Assembly: GCF_020381325.1 (NCBI RefSeq)
Contig: NZ_JAGSPI010000004.1
Coordinates: 293,588-357,587, forward strand
Reading direction: 5' to 3'
Origin: Providencia vermicola
Lineage (GTDB): Bacteria; Pseudomonadota; Gammaproteobacteria; Enterobacterales; Enterobacteriaceae
Length of the DNA stretch: 64,000 nucleotides
In this document: one piece after another, positions 22,337 to 32,103 of the stretch
Numbering within the stretch: position 1 is the first letter of the stretch
Layout of the letters: every line of letters begins with the position of its first letter
Translations under genes and position numbers: made by a program
Notes under the pieces: model-generated
Told to the model about the DNA's origin: nothing
Database searches by the model: none
The model's input: only the letters and a program-made list of their open reading frames with translations

Positions 22337-23488
22337 ATGGCTACACATCTCTTTACTTCTGAGTCTGTATCAGAAGGGCATCCAGACAAAATTGCGGATC
22401 AAATCTCTGACGCAGTACTTGATGCTATTCTTGAACAAGACCCAAAAGCTCGCGTTGCCTGCGAAACCTACGTCAAAACAGGTATGGTAATGGTCGGGGG
22501 AGAAATCACCACCAGTGCTTGGGTTGATATTGAAGAAATCACACGCAAAACGGTTCGTGAAATTGGTTACACCAGTTCAGATATGGGCTTTGATGCCAAT
22601 TCTTGTGCTGTTTTAAGTGCCATTGGTAAGCAGTCTCCTGATATCAACCAAGGTGTTGACCGTACAGACCCATCAGAACAAGGTGCGGGTGACCAAGGCC
22701 TGATGTTTGGTTATGCAACCAATGAAACTGATGTGCTAATGCCAGCACCGATTACTTATGCACACCGCTTAGTTCAACGCCAAGCAGAAGTGCGTAAAAA
22801 TGGTACATTGCCATGGCTGCGTCCAGACGCGAAAAGCCAAGTTACCTTTAAATACGATAACAACAAAATTGTGGGTATCGACGCCGTTGTTTTATCCACT
22901 CAGCATTCTGAAGATATCCAACAAAAAGAACTGCATGAAGCAGTGATGGAAGAAATCATCAAGCCCGTTCTACCTGCAGAGTGGTTATCAAAAGAAACTA
23001 AATACTTTATTAACCCAACAGGCCGTTTTGTTATCGGTGGGCCAATGGGTGACTGTGGCTTAACAGGCCGTAAAATTATCGTTGATACCTACGGCGGTAT
23101 GGCGCGTCACGGGGGTGGTGCGTTTTCGGGTAAAGACCCATCAAAAGTTGACCGTTCAGCAGCTTATGCAGCACGTTATGTTGCAAAAAATATTGTTGCG
23201 GCTGGCCTGGCTGATCGTTGTGAAATCCAAGTGTCTTACGCGATTGGTGTTGCTGAGCCAACCTCAATTATGGTGGAAACCTTTGGTACAGCGAAAGTTG
23301 ACGAGTCTCTACTCATCCAATTAGTGCGTGAGTTCTTTGACTTACGTCCTTATGGTTTGATCAACATGCTTGACTTGTTACACCCTATTTATCAGCAAAC
23401 TGCGTCTTATGGCCACTTTGGCCGCCCACAATTCCCGTGGGAAAAAACAGACAAAGCAGAAGCTTTACGCGAAGCTGCTGGCCTGTAA
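22337..23488 (+). CDS. metK: S-adenosylmethionine synthase
   Basis: A 383-residue enzyme that makes SAM from methionine and ATP. Family signatures are the N-terminal [34 protein letters not shown], and [23 protein letters not shown]. Length matches E. coli MetK (384). It is a single-gene unit between the MetJ box array and a strong terminator. Confidence 0.98.
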   Translation: MATHLFTSESVSEGHPDKIADQISDAVLDAILEQDPKARVACETYVKTGMVMVGGEITTSAWVDIEEITRKTVREIGYTSSDMGFDANSCAVLSAIGKQSPDINQGVDRTDPSEQGAGDQGLMFGYATNETDVLMPAPITYAHRLVQRQAEVRKNGTLPWLRPDAKSQVTFKYDNNKIVGIDAVVLSTQHSEDIQQKELHEAVMEEIIKPVLPAEWLSKETKYFINPTGRFVIGGPMGDCGLTGRKIIVDTYGGMARHGGGAFSGKDPSKVDRSAAYAARYVAKNIVAAGLADRCEIQVSYAIGVAEPTSIMVETFGTAKVDESLLIQLVREFFDLRPYGLINMLDLLHPIYQQTASYGHFGRPQFPWEKTDKAEALREAAGL

Positions 23489-23512
23489 TACATTGTACTA
23501 AAACGTATTACA

Positions 23513-23543
23513 CAAAAACCCATCGTAGTGATGGGTTTTTTTA
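23513..23543 (+). terminator. metK terminator
   Basis: ACCCATC (23518-23524) pairs with GATGGGT (23530-23536), flanked by A and T runs. It could also work in the minus direction for the YeeE/YedE genes. Confidence 0.9.
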
Positions 23544-23573
23544 TTGCTTGTGACTTAAACCCTGTTAAATAGC

Positions 23574-23984
23574 TTAAGATTTTTGGCTAAATTGGTAAAT
23601 TGACATTCCTGCGACCATTGCCAACGCAAAAATAATTCCTTGGGGGATCCCCAATCCTGTTAATAACAATGCAGGGCCTGGGCAAATACCTGCAAGTCCC
23701 CAACCAAGGCCAAATACAACACTCCCAGACACCAACTTTTTGTCTATTTTTTGATTCGTTGGAATTTGCAACGGGCAATTTAACACGCTCACACGGCGCT
23801 TTTTCACCCATGCATAAGAAACTCCGCTAATCACCATCGCAACAGCCATCGTCACCAGTAATGAAGGGTCCCAATTTCCAGTGATATCTAAGAATGCTAA
23901 AATTTTGGCTGGATTCCCCATCCCCGCAAGCACTAACCCCAAGCCAAATAAGACCCCTGAAATTAAGGCAATAAGAATTGGCAT
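23574..23984 (-). CDS. YeeE/YedE-family (DUF6691) transporter half, C-terminal unit
   Basis: A 136-residue membrane protein with about four hydrophobic segments. The conserved GxGxxLAGMGNPAKILAFLD near the N-terminus and FGLGWGLAGICPGPALL, with its cysteine, are the marks of the YeeE/YedE half-transporter family. Larger relatives such as TsuA import thiosulfate as a single chain; here the two halves are separate genes four bases apart. With the ArsR repressor upstream it probably moves a reduced sulfur species. That substrate is inferred from family and context. Confidence 0.85.
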   Translation of the reverse strand: MPILIALISGVLFGLGLVLAGMGNPAKILAFLDITGNWDPSLLVTMAVAMVISGVSYAWVKKRRVSVLNCPLQIPTNQKIDKKLVSGSVVFGLGWGLAGICPGPALLLTGLGIPQGIIFALAMVAGMSIYQFSQKS

Positions 23985-23988
23985 CAGT

Positions 23989-24426
23989 TTATCCCCCTAA
24001 CCCAAAATGATTAGAAATCGCAACAGTCACAAAAGCAACAATCATGAAAATCAACACCGCGACAATTGAGCGACGGGAAAAACGCGCCATACCACAAATG
24101 CCGTGTCCACTTGTACAACCGCTCCCTAAGCGCGTGCCGAAGCCAACGAATAAACCCGCAATGATCAAAATAGGCGTACTTGCCGCGATATTGACTTCAG
24201 GTGTATAAGCAAACCACGTAAATAAAATCGGCGAAATAATAATGCCCAAAATAAAGGCAACCTTCCATGCAGTGTCCCCTTTAGTCGGTTTTAAGAGCCC
24301 GCCCAAAATACCGCTAATCCCAGCAATTCTGCCGTTAAAAACCAACAAAATTGCCACAGCAACACCAATGAATACCCCGCCGATTGCTGCCGAGACTGGT
24401 GTGAAATTTACCCAATCCATACTCAT
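23989..24426 (-). CDS. YeeE/YedE-family transporter half, N-terminal unit
   Basis: About 145 residues from the ATG at 24426, which has AGGAG seven bases upstream (GCAGGAGAAATAAG). The longer frame back to 24525 overlaps the regulator gene and has no family support. It has four hydrophobic segments and the conserved GRIAGISGILGGLL and GFGTRLGSGCTSGHGICGMARFSRRS motif, whose cysteines are thought to carry the sulfur substrate in this family. It pairs with the adjacent half-gene to form the pore. Confidence 0.85.
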   Translation of the reverse strand: MSMDWVNFTPVSAAIGGVFIGVAVAILLVFNGRIAGISGILGGLLKPTKGDTAWKVAFILGIIISPILFTWFAYTPEVNIAASTPILIIAGLFVGFGTRLGSGCTSGHGICGMARFSRRSIVAVLIFMIVAFVTVAISNHFGLGG

Positions 24427-24427
24427 C

Positions 24428-24754
24428 TTATTTCTCCTGCACGGGGCAATAAAGTTGATATAACGTATTGAGTAACGTGAATAATTTTTCATCAGCAATT
24501 GCATAGTAAATGCGTTTGCCCTCACGGCGAGTTTTCACAAGCCCATCATTACGCAATACAGTAAGTTGCTGGGATAATGTAGGTTGTTGGATTCCGAGTT
24601 GTTGCTCCAAATCGCTGACGCAAGCCTCTCCTTGAGTCAATTGGCACAATAAAATCAGCCTGTCGGGGTTACCCAGTGTTTTTAATAATGAAGCCGTTTG
24701 TGATGCAGCCTGTTTCATAGCTGAAAGCTGCTGTTCCGATGTGATATTATTCAT
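24428..24754 (-). CDS. ArsR/SmtB-family persulfide-sensing repressor (BigR/SqrR type)
   Basis: 108 residues from the ATG at 24754 (MNNITSEQQLSAM); the upstream in-frame extension is AT-rich and unsupported. The winged helix carries LKTLGNPDRLILLCQLTQGE, QPTLSQQLTVLR and TRREGKRIYY, which are BigR/YgaV/SqrR signatures. Cysteines at 37 and 103 are 66 residues apart, the spacing of the two redox cysteines of BigR and SqrR that form a tetrasulfide bridge. A third cysteine at 45 is extra. First gene of a three-gene operon with the split YeeE/YedE transporter. It probably represses the operon until sulfide or persulfide accumulates. Confidence 0.85.
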   Translation of the reverse strand: MNNITSEQQLSAMKQAASQTASLLKTLGNPDRLILLCQLTQGEACVSDLEQQLGIQQPTLSQQLTVLRNDGLVKTRREGKRIYYAIADEKLFTLLNTLYQLYCPVQEK

Positions 24755-24762
24755 ACAGTCAC

Positions 24763-24820
24763 TTATATTTAACAATATTATATACAAATACAATATATTA
24801 TTTAATATAATAACTGTCAA
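24763..24820 (-). promoter_or_regulatory. Promoter and candidate operator of the sulfur operon
   Basis: A nearly pure A/T stretch immediately before the repressor gene contains a TTATATTTAACAATATTATA block. Its inverted relative on the other strand is TTATATTAAATAATATATTG. Autoregulated BigR-like repressors bind AT-rich inverted repeats in this place. The exact operator boundaries are not certain. Confidence 0.5.
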
Positions 24821-24863
24821 TTTTTACTTGTTTGTGATCATCTGCATCGCGTATTCTTAACTA

Positions 24864-25397
24864 ATGAAAACCATTCGAGTCCCTATTTTCCTACAGCAGC
24901 ACGTTATGCGGGTTCTACGCGAAAAGCTAGCCCTTGCTGAACAAAAACTGGAACAAACATTTCCTGAGCCCACTGTTAACTACAAACAGCGAGGTACCAC
25001 GGCGGGTAGCGCTTACCTGAAAGAGTGGGAAATTCGCCTCAATGCAACACTACTGATTGAAAATACAGAAAAATTTATCGATGAAGTCATCCCTCACGAA
25101 CTTGCACACTTGTTGGTATATCATGTGTTTGGGCGTAAAGGTGTTGCTCCCCATGGAAAGGAATGGAAATGGATGATGCAGCATGTATTGGAGGTTGATG
25201 CGAAACGCACACATAACTTTGCCGTTGCAACGGTAAAAAGCAAAACATTTGCCTACCACTGTGCTTGCCAAACTGTGCATCAATTAACCATTCGTCGCCA
25301 TAATAAAGTGGTACGAGGGGAAAACCAATATTTGTGCCGTCAATGTGGGGAGATTTTAAAACAAGAAAAATTAATCGAAACTGCGGCAGAAAACTGA
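24864..25397 (+). CDS. sprT: SprT-family zinc metalloprotease-like protein
   Basis: A 177-residue homolog of E. coli SprT (165). The zinc-protease motif HELAH lies near residue 76, HGKEWKWMM supplies the third ligand region, and a C-terminal zinc ribbon has CxC...CxxC (YHCACQ, LCRQCGE). Eukaryotic SPRTN relatives cleave DNA-protein crosslinks; the bacterial role is not settled. It is divergent from the sulfur operon and convergent with mgtE. Confidence 0.93.
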   Translation: MKTIRVPIFLQQHVMRVLREKLALAEQKLEQTFPEPTVNYKQRGTTAGSAYLKEWEIRLNATLLIENTEKFIDEVIPHELAHLLVYHVFGRKGVAPHGKEWKWMMQHVLEVDAKRTHNFAVATVKSKTFAYHCACQTVHQLTIRRHNKVVRGENQYLCRQCGEILKQEKLIETAAEN

Positions 25398-25428
25398 TTT
25401 CCTGCCGCATCAAGTTTGAGGCGTGCGC

Positions 25429-26499
25429 TTAAGCAAACTCCGTCATCACTAACTTAGCGATTTCAAAGTAAATGATTAAGCCAGTTCCATCGATAAAGGT
25501 CGCGATAAATGGTGCAGATACCACGGCTGGGTCAACTTTCATTTTCTTTAAAACCATTGGAATGATTGAAGAAACAATCGCACTCCACATTGTAATCGCG
25601 ACGATAGTTAAGCTCACCACGATAGTCACTTCATGGCCAACACCTAAAATCCAAGCACGGATTAGGGCTGCGCCGCCAATGGTAATTGCGACTAAAAACG
25701 AAGTTGAAACCTCTTTCTTCAGGACTGTGCCTAAATTCCGCAAGCTCACCTCGCCCAATGCCATCGCACGGACTAACGTTGAGGTGATTTGTGTTCCACT
25801 GTTACCCCCCGTTCCAATTAATAATGGAATAAAGAAAGCCAGTGAAATTGCAGCTTCAAGCTGTTCTTCAAATGCCTTTAAAACGGTTCCAGTGTACGCT
25901 TCCGCCACAAATAACATTAATAACCAAACTACACGTTTACGCCATAATGTCACTGGGCTTGTGGTTAAGTAAGGCTCATCAAGTGGTGTCGTTGCGCCTT
26001 GTAACTGCGCATCAAGTGTATTCTCATCTTCAATCAGTTCAGCGATATCTTGTGGGCGTAAAACCCCCATTAGCTTGCCAAATTGCACCACTGGGATCAT
26101 ATCTAATCCGCTATGGTTAATCAGGTCATAAACATCATGACGAGATTGGTCTGGCGCAACTGAAAAATAATTATGTCGCATAATATCCGACACGAATAAA
26201 TCTTCAGGTGAGGCTAATAATGATTTAACTGAAAGTATGCCATTTAAATAATTGTCGCTATCGACAACAAATAAATAGGTAGGAATTTGCTCGCCTTCAA
26301 GATGTTCGATAAGGTTCTGTTTTACACAAGCAATTGAATCTGCAACAGAAACTGGCAAATATGATTGGCTCATATATGCGCTTACTGTCGCGTCATCGAT
26401 TTTTGGTTGTTGTGTATTGTTGCCTTTGAGGCGTGCGTCTTTCATCGCGGATTGAGCAATAGCAACTGCTCCCGCTTTGTTCTGGGTAGTGAATGTCAT
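25429..26499 (-). CDS. mgtE: MgtE-family magnesium transporter, short form
   Basis: A 356-residue protein. Residues about 40-170 hold a pair of CBS domains. Residues about 185-350 form the five-helix MgtE pore domain with GGNSGTQITSTLVRAMALGE and the ion-site stretch DPAVVSAPFIATFIDGTGL. Typical MgtE proteins are about 450 residues. The N-terminal superhelical domain that helps gate the channel is missing here, replaced by some 35 unrelated residues, and there is no upstream sequence that could encode it because the riboswitch lies directly before the gene. It imports Mg2+ across the inner membrane. Confidence 0.92.
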   Translation of the reverse strand: MTFTTQNKAGAVAIAQSAMKDARLKGNNTQQPKIDDATVSAYMSQSYLPVSVADSIACVKQNLIEHLEGEQIPTYLFVVDSDNYLNGILSVKSLLASPEDLFVSDIMRHNYFSVAPDQSRHDVYDLINHSGLDMIPVVQFGKLMGVLRPQDIAELIEDENTLDAQLQGATTPLDEPYLTTSPVTLWRKRVVWLLMLFVAEAYTGTVLKAFEEQLEAAISLAFFIPLLIGTGGNSGTQITSTLVRAMALGEVSLRNLGTVLKKEVSTSFLVAITIGGAALIRAWILGVGHEVTIVVSLTIVAITMWSAIVSSIIPMVLKKMKVDPAVVSAPFIATFIDGTGLIIYFEIAKLVMTEFA

Positions 26500-26508
26500 T
26501 TTTTTAGT

Positions 26509-26549
26509 CCCTAGTTACTGTTGGTTACTCAAACAGTACTCACATAGGG
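26509..26549 (-). promoter_or_regulatory. Hairpin that can mask the mgtE ribosome binding site
   Basis: TACTGTT (26516-26522) pairs with AACAGTA (26532-26538). An outer CCCTA (26509-26513) pairs with TAGGG (26545-26549). On the mRNA the outer 3' arm contains the AGGG of the mgtE ribosome site. It lies between the M-box and the ATG, so it is a good candidate for the expression platform. Confidence 0.6.
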
Positions 26550-26577
26550 GCGAAACCAGATGAGAGAATGCGAAAGC

Positions 26578-26742
26578 TATCTCTTCGTCTCGGTTTTAGC
26601 ACTATACAACGTATCCTGCCTTTAACAGGAAGTTACATGGGGATATACCTTCGGTCGATATATCCTGTCCTAATCTTGGGCGTCTCTCGACGTCGTCAGA
26701 TCAGTAACCTATGTTTGTATAGGAGCCTCGCCTAACGAGATA
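26578..26742 (-). ncRNA. M-box (ykoK-type) Mg2+ riboswitch
   Basis: On the minus strand the sequence reads TATCTCGTTAGGCGAGGCTC then CTATACAAACATAGG. Further on it has ACGTCGAGAGACGCCCAAG and ends with GTGCTAAAACCGAGACG and GAGATA. These are the invariant blocks of the M-box aptamer known from Bacillus mgtE. TATCTC (26737-26742) and GAGATA (complement of 26578-26583) close the P1 stem. It lies directly upstream of mgtE, so Mg2+ binding should lower MgtE production. Confidence 0.93.
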
Positions 26743-26769
26743 CTGCACTTTGGATGCGGCGCGAATTAT

Positions 26770-27322
26770 ACCCACTGAGAAATTAATTACCACCCTATTC
26801 CTACGGTTTTTTACGCATTGAAAACTTACCGTTTAGGTCTCGTTTAAGTTAATATTTAAAATAAACTAATAAAGTAACAAAATGTAATTTTAAATAATTT
26901 CCATTACCTTTCCATTAACAGTTAGCATAAAAAACAAATAACCATGTAGAAAATTAAAAATGCATTTAAAATAATCGTTAAAGTTTTTTATATTATACAA
27001 AGAAAACAATGACCAAATTTCAAGACGATAGCCTATTTCAGCTTTTCAAGACAAATTTGCCCCATTTAATATAATACACACTCACATAACGAGTAAGATA
27101 AATCACTCATACTATTATACCCTCCAATTCTTTCTTTCACCAAAACCAAAAAAACAGAGATTTAGATATGGAAATTTACTTATTTGGTTATTTAACTCCA
27201 AAAAGTAACATAAGGGCACTTTTTTAAATTTAAATAAATGTTTTTTTATTTTAATTCAGAGTTAAATATCAACGGATTTATCTTAAAATAAATCAAGATT
27301 TATTAACCGTGAAAATTTTATT
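26770..27322. other. AT-rich spacer upstream of mgtE
   Basis: About 550 bases, extremely AT-rich, containing the mgtE promoter at its left end. No reading frame or repeat was recognised. The composition is lower in GC than the flanking genes, which may mark a remnant or H-NS-bound DNA. Confidence 0.45.
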
Positions 27323-27559
27323 ATGGATAAAGTAATTGTAGGAATGTTAACTAGCTTAACATTTCGTGTAAATGATGAAATAAAAATCGCGGCGATTTCC
27401 GCTTTAGGGGATTTTAAAGCAACGATTGAATATAATGATGCCATTATAAGAATCATAGACTTGTGCCAAGATCCGAATAAGGAAGTTGCTGTTTCAGCGA
27501 TCAATACATTAAGTAAATTATCGGTGTATTTTATACAAACCCCGCTATTAGAACATTAA
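27323..27559 (+). CDS. Small HEAT-repeat-like protein or fragment
   Basis: A 78-residue frame. Residues 18-66 read as two HEAT-like helical repeats (NDEIKIAAISALGDF then PNKEVAVSAINTLSKL), a protein-protein interaction fold. There is no strong ribosome site before the ATG, and it is isolated between AT-rich spacers, so it may be a remnant of a longer HEAT protein. No function can be assigned. Confidence 0.5.
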   Translation: MDKVIVGMLTSLTFRVNDEIKIAAISALGDFKATIEYNDAIIRIIDLCQDPNKEVAVSAINTLSKLSVYFIQTPLLEH

Positions 27560-27599
27560 ATTTCACTCTTATTTTATGTATTGTAAATTTTAAATACCT

Positions 27600-27643
27600 T
27601 TTATATGAAATACTGTCCCATTAAATAATACATGAGACAGTAT
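27600..27643 (-). terminator. Hairpin after hcr
   Basis: ATACTGTC (27610-27617) pairs with GACAGTAT (27636-27643). On the minus strand the stem is followed by TTTCATATAA. It lies about 20 bases beyond the hcr stop codon. Confidence 0.6.
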
Positions 27644-27661
27644 ATTATTATTTAAATAATA

Positions 27662-28666
27662 TTAAGCTATTTCAGTATCGCCTTGTAATTGACAACTACA
27701 TGCTAAAACATACCCTTCTGCTATTTCAGCGGCGGTCAATGTCATTGTACTTGTTGTTGTATAATTGCCTGATAATACTTTTGTCTTGCAACTACCACAA
27801 ACACCTGCACGACATGCAGCAATAACAGGCTGTTTATTTTGTTCTAACGCAGATAATAACGAAATTCCCACAGGCACTTTAAAATCAGCGAGGCGCTGGC
27901 GAATTTTAAGCGTCAGCACATCTTCACTATTAACCACTTCTGGCTCAGTTGAAAAACGTTCCATAAAAAAATGTTCGGCTGGTACACCTAAATTAGCCGC
28001 AAATTGCTGAGCATTTTTCATATAAGGAACTGGCCCACAAGTCATCACTACCCGTGAAGCAATATCGGGGACTAATGCTTGTAGTTTTTCTTCATTTAAT
28101 CGACCTTGGGCTAACTCCCCATTATCTGGCGTTTCAGCCATAATACATAACTGTAAACGTTCTGGGTATGCACGTGTCAGTTGTTGCCATTCCTGCGCAA
28201 ATATAACTTGCTTGTCGTCTCGCACATTAAATAATACTTTAACATGCGTTTCTGGACGATTGGCCATCAACCAGCGGGTCATTGACATAATTGGCGTCAC
28301 GCCACAGCCCGCAGCAAGCATTAGATATTGTTGGCTTTTCACATTTGCACAGGTAAATTCCCCTTGAGCCTCAGACAGCCAGAGGTAATCCCCTGGCTTT
28401 ACTGCACGCGTTAACCAGTTAGAGCCTGCTCCATCCTCTAACCGCCTAACAGTGATTGAAATATAACGGCTTTGACCTGGTGATGAAGAGAGAGTGTAAG
28501 CCCGCATGACATCATCACTATTTTTAATACTAACCAATGCATATTGCCCTGGTGAATACATATAAAAATCATGATTAATTAAGTTGATCGTCCAAACATC
28601 CGATGTTTCTTGGATAATCGAATGAATTTGCATTCTATTTGGACATAAACTACTTGGCATTGTCAT
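27662..28666 (-). CDS. hcr: NADH oxidoreductase Hcr
   Basis: A 334-residue flavoprotein that feeds electrons to Hcp. Residues about 10-105 form the FAD domain (RAYTLSSSPGQ), about 110-230 the NAD domain (MLAAGCGVTPIMSM, VMTCGPVPYM), and about 255-334 a plant-type 2Fe-2S ferredoxin domain with CRAGVCGSCKTKV and the fourth cysteine in YVLACSCQ. The start MTMPSSLCPNRMQIHSI matches E. coli Hcr. It is co-transcribed with hcp, which lies 77 bases upstream. Confidence 0.95.
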   Translation of the reverse strand: MTMPSSLCPNRMQIHSIIQETSDVWTINLINHDFYMYSPGQYALVSIKNSDDVMRAYTLSSSPGQSRYISITVRRLEDGAGSNWLTRAVKPGDYLWLSEAQGEFTCANVKSQQYLMLAAGCGVTPIMSMTRWLMANRPETHVKVLFNVRDDKQVIFAQEWQQLTRAYPERLQLCIMAETPDNGELAQGRLNEEKLQALVPDIASRVVMTCGPVPYMKNAQQFAANLGVPAEHFFMERFSTEPEVVNSEDVLTLKIRQRLADFKVPVGISLLSALEQNKQPVIAACRAGVCGSCKTKVLSGNYTTTSTMTLTAAEIAEGYVLACSCQLQGDTEIA

Positions 28667-28743
28667 CGCACGACTCCTTTAAAGGGGCTTTCGCCCCTCT
28701 CTTCTCATATCTGTGTTTAGGCTTGTAATGTTTTTCTGGCTAA

Positions 28744-30396
28744 TTACGCAGGTAAAATTTCAGCCAAATCTTGCTCAACTGTCGTAATGCTACGCATTCC
28801 AAACTTCTCATTTAATACATTGAGTAAGTTTTCAGTTAAGAAACCAGGTGCACTTGGGCCGGTATAAATATTTTTCACGCCAAGGGCCAGAAGGGTTAAT
28901 AAAATCACGATGGCTTTTTGCTCAAACCACGACAAAATTAAGCTCAGCGGTAAATCATTGATACCACATCCCAGTTTTTCCGATAAATTCACAGCAAGCA
29001 TAATCGCTGAATAGGCATCATTGCACTGACCCACATCAAGTAAGCGTGGTAAGCCTTCTAGGGTGCCAAAATCTAATTTATTAAAACGATATTTACCGCA
29101 AGCCAGTGTTAAAATCAGACAATCTTCAGGTACTGCACGTGCAAAATCAGTGTAATAACTTCTTTCATCACGGCTGCCATCACATCCTCCAACAAGGAAT
29201 ACATGGCGTAATTTTTTCTGTGATACTAAATCAATTACCGCATCTGCTGCACTTAACAGGGTTTGTCGACCAAAACCAACCGTAATTTTGTGTTCGATTT
29301 CGGTATATGGGAAACCCGCTAATGATTGTGCTTGCGCGATCATTTCTGCGAAATCATCACCCTCGAGGTGTTTTGCTCCAGGCCAACCGACAATGCTGCG
29401 TGTCCAGATTCGGTCTTTATAATCTCCCACATCTGGGTCAATAATACAGTTTGAAGTCATCAATACAGGGCCTGGGAACTTCGCAAACTCCACTTGCTGA
29501 TTTTGCCAACCGCTACCGTAGTTACCCACTAAGTGTGCGTATTTTTTCAGTTCAGGGTAACCGTGAGCAGGTAACATTTCACCGTGGGTATAGATATTAA
29601 TCCCTGTTCCTTCAGTTTGTTCTAATAGCATTTTTAAGTCTTTCAGGTCGTGACCTGAGATTAAAATACATTTCCCTGCAACAGGGCGAACGTTAACTTC
29701 CGTTGGTGTTGGGTGACCAAACTCGCCAGTTTCACCTGCATCTAAGATTTCCATGATTTTAAAGTTCATCAAACCAATTGCCATGGAATTATTGAGCAGT
29801 TCATTCATATCTGCAGGTAATGTACCCAGCCAAGCCATAATTTCATGATATTGACCATAAACATCATTATCATACTGGCCTAACACATGTGCGTGCTCCA
29901 TATACGCTGCCGCACCTTTTAAGCCATATAAGCAAAGCATACGCAGACCGTGGATATCTTCACCCACTTGGGCTTTATCGATATCTAATGCAAATTTTGC
30001 CGCTTGTGCTTGCAGTGTTGGGATATCAGTCCCCTCTAATTGCAAATTAATCAGTGGGTGATTGAATGCGACTGCGCTATTCACTGACTGGCAATGTTTG
30101 ATTAATTTATCGCGTAAATAAATCGCTTCACGTGCATAACCAATAATACGGTCTGAATCGAAGTTCACGTTGGTTAACGTGGAAAAAAATGCGCGGGGTG
30201 CAAAGCTATCGATATCATGATCAATAACGCCTAAAGTCCGTGCAGTAACCGCACTCGCAGATAAACTTTGCAATACAGCAACTAATAAATCTTGTAGATC
30301 AGACGTTTCAGCTGTTTTACCGCACATACCCTGCGCGTATGCACAGCCATTTCCAGCTGGAGTTCTAATTGTTTGTTCACATTGCACACAGTACAT
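28744..30396 (-). CDS. hcp: Hybrid cluster protein (hydroxylamine/NO reductase)
   Basis: A 550-residue protein, the length of E. coli Hcp. The four N-terminal cluster cysteines are seen in MYCVQCEQT and the following [12 protein letters not shown]. The hybrid 4Fe-2O-2S cluster ligands include [19 protein letters not shown] and the [11 protein letters not shown] stretch. Hcp reduces nitric oxide (and hydroxylamine in vitro) in anaerobic nitrosative stress and acts as an S-nitrosylase in E. coli. Promoter elements for NsrR and FNR lie upstream. Confidence 0.97.
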   Translation of the reverse strand: MYCVQCEQTIRTPAGNGCAYAQGMCGKTAETSDLQDLLVAVLQSLSASAVTARTLGVIDHDIDSFAPRAFFSTLTNVNFDSDRIIGYAREAIYLRDKLIKHCQSVNSAVAFNHPLINLQLEGTDIPTLQAQAAKFALDIDKAQVGEDIHGLRMLCLYGLKGAAAYMEHAHVLGQYDNDVYGQYHEIMAWLGTLPADMNELLNNSMAIGLMNFKIMEILDAGETGEFGHPTPTEVNVRPVAGKCILISGHDLKDLKMLLEQTEGTGINIYTHGEMLPAHGYPELKKYAHLVGNYGSGWQNQQVEFAKFPGPVLMTSNCIIDPDVGDYKDRIWTRSIVGWPGAKHLEGDDFAEMIAQAQSLAGFPYTEIEHKITVGFGRQTLLSAADAVIDLVSQKKLRHVFLVGGCDGSRDERSYYTDFARAVPEDCLILTLACGKYRFNKLDFGTLEGLPRLLDVGQCNDAYSAIMLAVNLSEKLGCGINDLPLSLILSWFEQKAIVILLTLLALGVKNIYTGPSAPGFLTENLLNVLNEKFGMRSITTVEQDLAEILPA

Positions 30397-30411
30397 GTTG
30401 TTCGCCTCTTA

Positions 30412-30434
30412 AAGTTGCATTTTAAATACAACAT
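30412..30434 (-). promoter_or_regulatory. NsrR operator upstream of hcp
   Basis: AAGTTGCATTTTAAATACAA plus the next three bases form an 11-1-11 imperfect palindrome of the NsrR type (consensus arms AAGATGCATTT). It lies 15 bases before the hcp start codon. The same 19 bases AAGTTGCATTTTAAATACA occur before tehB at 33174. Confidence 0.8.
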
Positions 30435-30492
30435 TAAGATTACGCTCTTTATTAGAATAAAAAAGAGGCATTTCTGGTTATCTAACCATTTA

Positions 30493-30506
30493 TTGATCTA
30501 TATTAA
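30493..30506. promoter_or_regulatory. FNR-type site upstream of hcp
   Basis: TTGATCTATATTAA differs by one base from the FNR consensus TTGAT-N4-ATCAA. It lies about 100 bases before hcp, and hcp-hcr is FNR-activated in E. coli. The rest of the spacer to clcA (30507-30703) shows no gene. Confidence 0.6.
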
Positions 30507-30703
30507 TATTCAATGTTAATGAGAACTATTCACATCAATTAAAGTATGCTAAATAAACAGATTCGCCCTTTTCTGTGTGACTTTTTGTTCCTTTCAGCCT
30601 ACCTTATGAAAAAAAGTCATTTCCTATGATGGTTTTCGAGTAAGCCTTGGTATACTAAATATAAGTGGTTGTTATTTGGTCGTAATTAGAGAATCCAATA
30701 AAG

Positions 30704-32089
30704 ATGATACAGGCAAACGCGTCCCAAAAATCTCCCCCTTCTTCAGCTAAAGGGTTATTCACACGAATAAAAAGCTCAGACAAGACGCCATTAAAGATCC
30801 TATTGCTGTCCGCCATCATTGGCGCATTTGTAGGATTAGTCGGCTCTTTATTTGAAATGGGCACAACATGGGTCAGCAATACTCGAGTTCAATCGGTAGA
30901 TGAATTTGTTGATAACAAGTGGCTGGTTGTTGTAACCATGTTTTTTGTTTCCGCCATTTTAGCGATGATTGGCTATTACCTCGTAAAACGCTTTTCTCCA
31001 GAATCTGGAGGGTCAGGGATCCCTGAAATTGAAGGCGCTTTACAAGATTTACGCCCTGTCAGATGGTGGCGAGTGATCCCCGTAAAATTTATTGGTGGCC
31101 TTGGCACATTGGGTTCAGGAATGGTTTTAGGCCGTGAAGGCCCAACAGTACAATTAGGCGCAAATATTAGCCAAATGTTCTATGACCTTTTTCGCTTAAA
31201 GGATAATGAATCCCGCCATACTTTATTAGCTTCAGGGGCAGCGGCAGGCTTAGCCACTGCGTTTAATGCTCCCCTTGCAGGCATATTATTCATTATCGAA
31301 GAGATGCGCCCGCAATTTAAATACAGTTTAATCTCCATTAAATCGGTATTTATTGGTGTAGTGACTGCCACAATTGTTTACCGCTTAATCAACGGTGAAG
31401 CTGCTGTACTCAATATTGGTCAATTTTCTGCGGCTCCGATGAATACCCTGTGGTTGTACCTTATTTTGGGTATGTTATTTGGTATTATCGGCATTTGTTT
31501 TAACCACTTCCTGCTGTTCTTACAAAGCCAGTTTCAACGTTTTTACCAAAATAAACTTTCTCGTTTTGTCTTGATGGGCGGTTTAATTGGTGGCCTTTGT
31601 GGCGCAATTGGTGTTTACATGCCTGAAATAGTTGGTGGCGGTTATGCTGTGATCCACCAGATGGTTGCTGGCAGTTTTACCGTTACCTTATTATTATTAT
31701 TTTTTGCACTGCGTTTTCTGACGTCGACCATTAGCTTTAGCTCAGGTGCACCTGGTGGGATTTTTTCACCTTTACTCGCTTTAGGTACATTATTTGGAGG
31801 GATTTTTGGTTACAGTGCATTAGCACTTTTTCCTGAATACCAAATCGAAGTGGGGACATTTGCCATCGCTGGAATGGGTGCTTTATTTGCAGCAACAGTG
31901 AGAGCCCCATTAACAGGGATAGTCTTAGTTTTAGAAATGACCAATAATTACCAGTTAATCCTACCGATGATTATTACCTGTATTGGCGCCACTATGATGG
32001 CTCAATTCTTAGGCGGTAGACCGCTATACGCTGTCTTATTAGAAAGAACCTTAGCACGTAGCGAGAAAGAGAAAGCGGCAAACGCATAA
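30704..32089 (+). CDS. clcA: H+/Cl- exchange transporter ClcA
   Basis: A 461-residue CLC antiporter (E. coli 473). The three chloride-coordinating motifs are visible: [25 protein letters not shown], whose glutamate is the gating residue, and [29 protein letters not shown] contains the internal proton glutamate region. It exchanges two Cl- for one H+ and supports extreme acid resistance. A single-gene unit divergent from hcp. Confidence 0.95.
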   Translation: MIQANASQKSPPSSAKGLFTRIKSSDKTPLKILLLSAIIGAFVGLVGSLFEMGTTWVSNTRVQSVDEFVDNKWLVVVTMFFVSAILAMIGYYLVKRFSPESGGSGIPEIEGALQDLRPVRWWRVIPVKFIGGLGTLGSGMVLGREGPTVQLGANISQMFYDLFRLKDNESRHTLLASGAAAGLATAFNAPLAGILFIIEEMRPQFKYSLISIKSVFIGVVTATIVYRLINGEAAVLNIGQFSAAPMNTLWLYLILGMLFGIIGICFNHFLLFLQSQFQRFYQNKLSRFVLMGGLIGGLCGAIGVYMPEIVGGGYAVIHQMVAGSFTVTLLLLFFALRFLTSTISFSSGAPGGIFSPLLALGTLFGGIFGYSALALFPEYQIEVGTFAIAGMGALFAATVRAPLTGIVLVLEMTNNYQLILPMIITCIGATMMAQFLGGRPLYAVLLERTLARSEKEKAANA

Positions 32090-32103
32090 CTCTTGTGTAA
32101 AAC

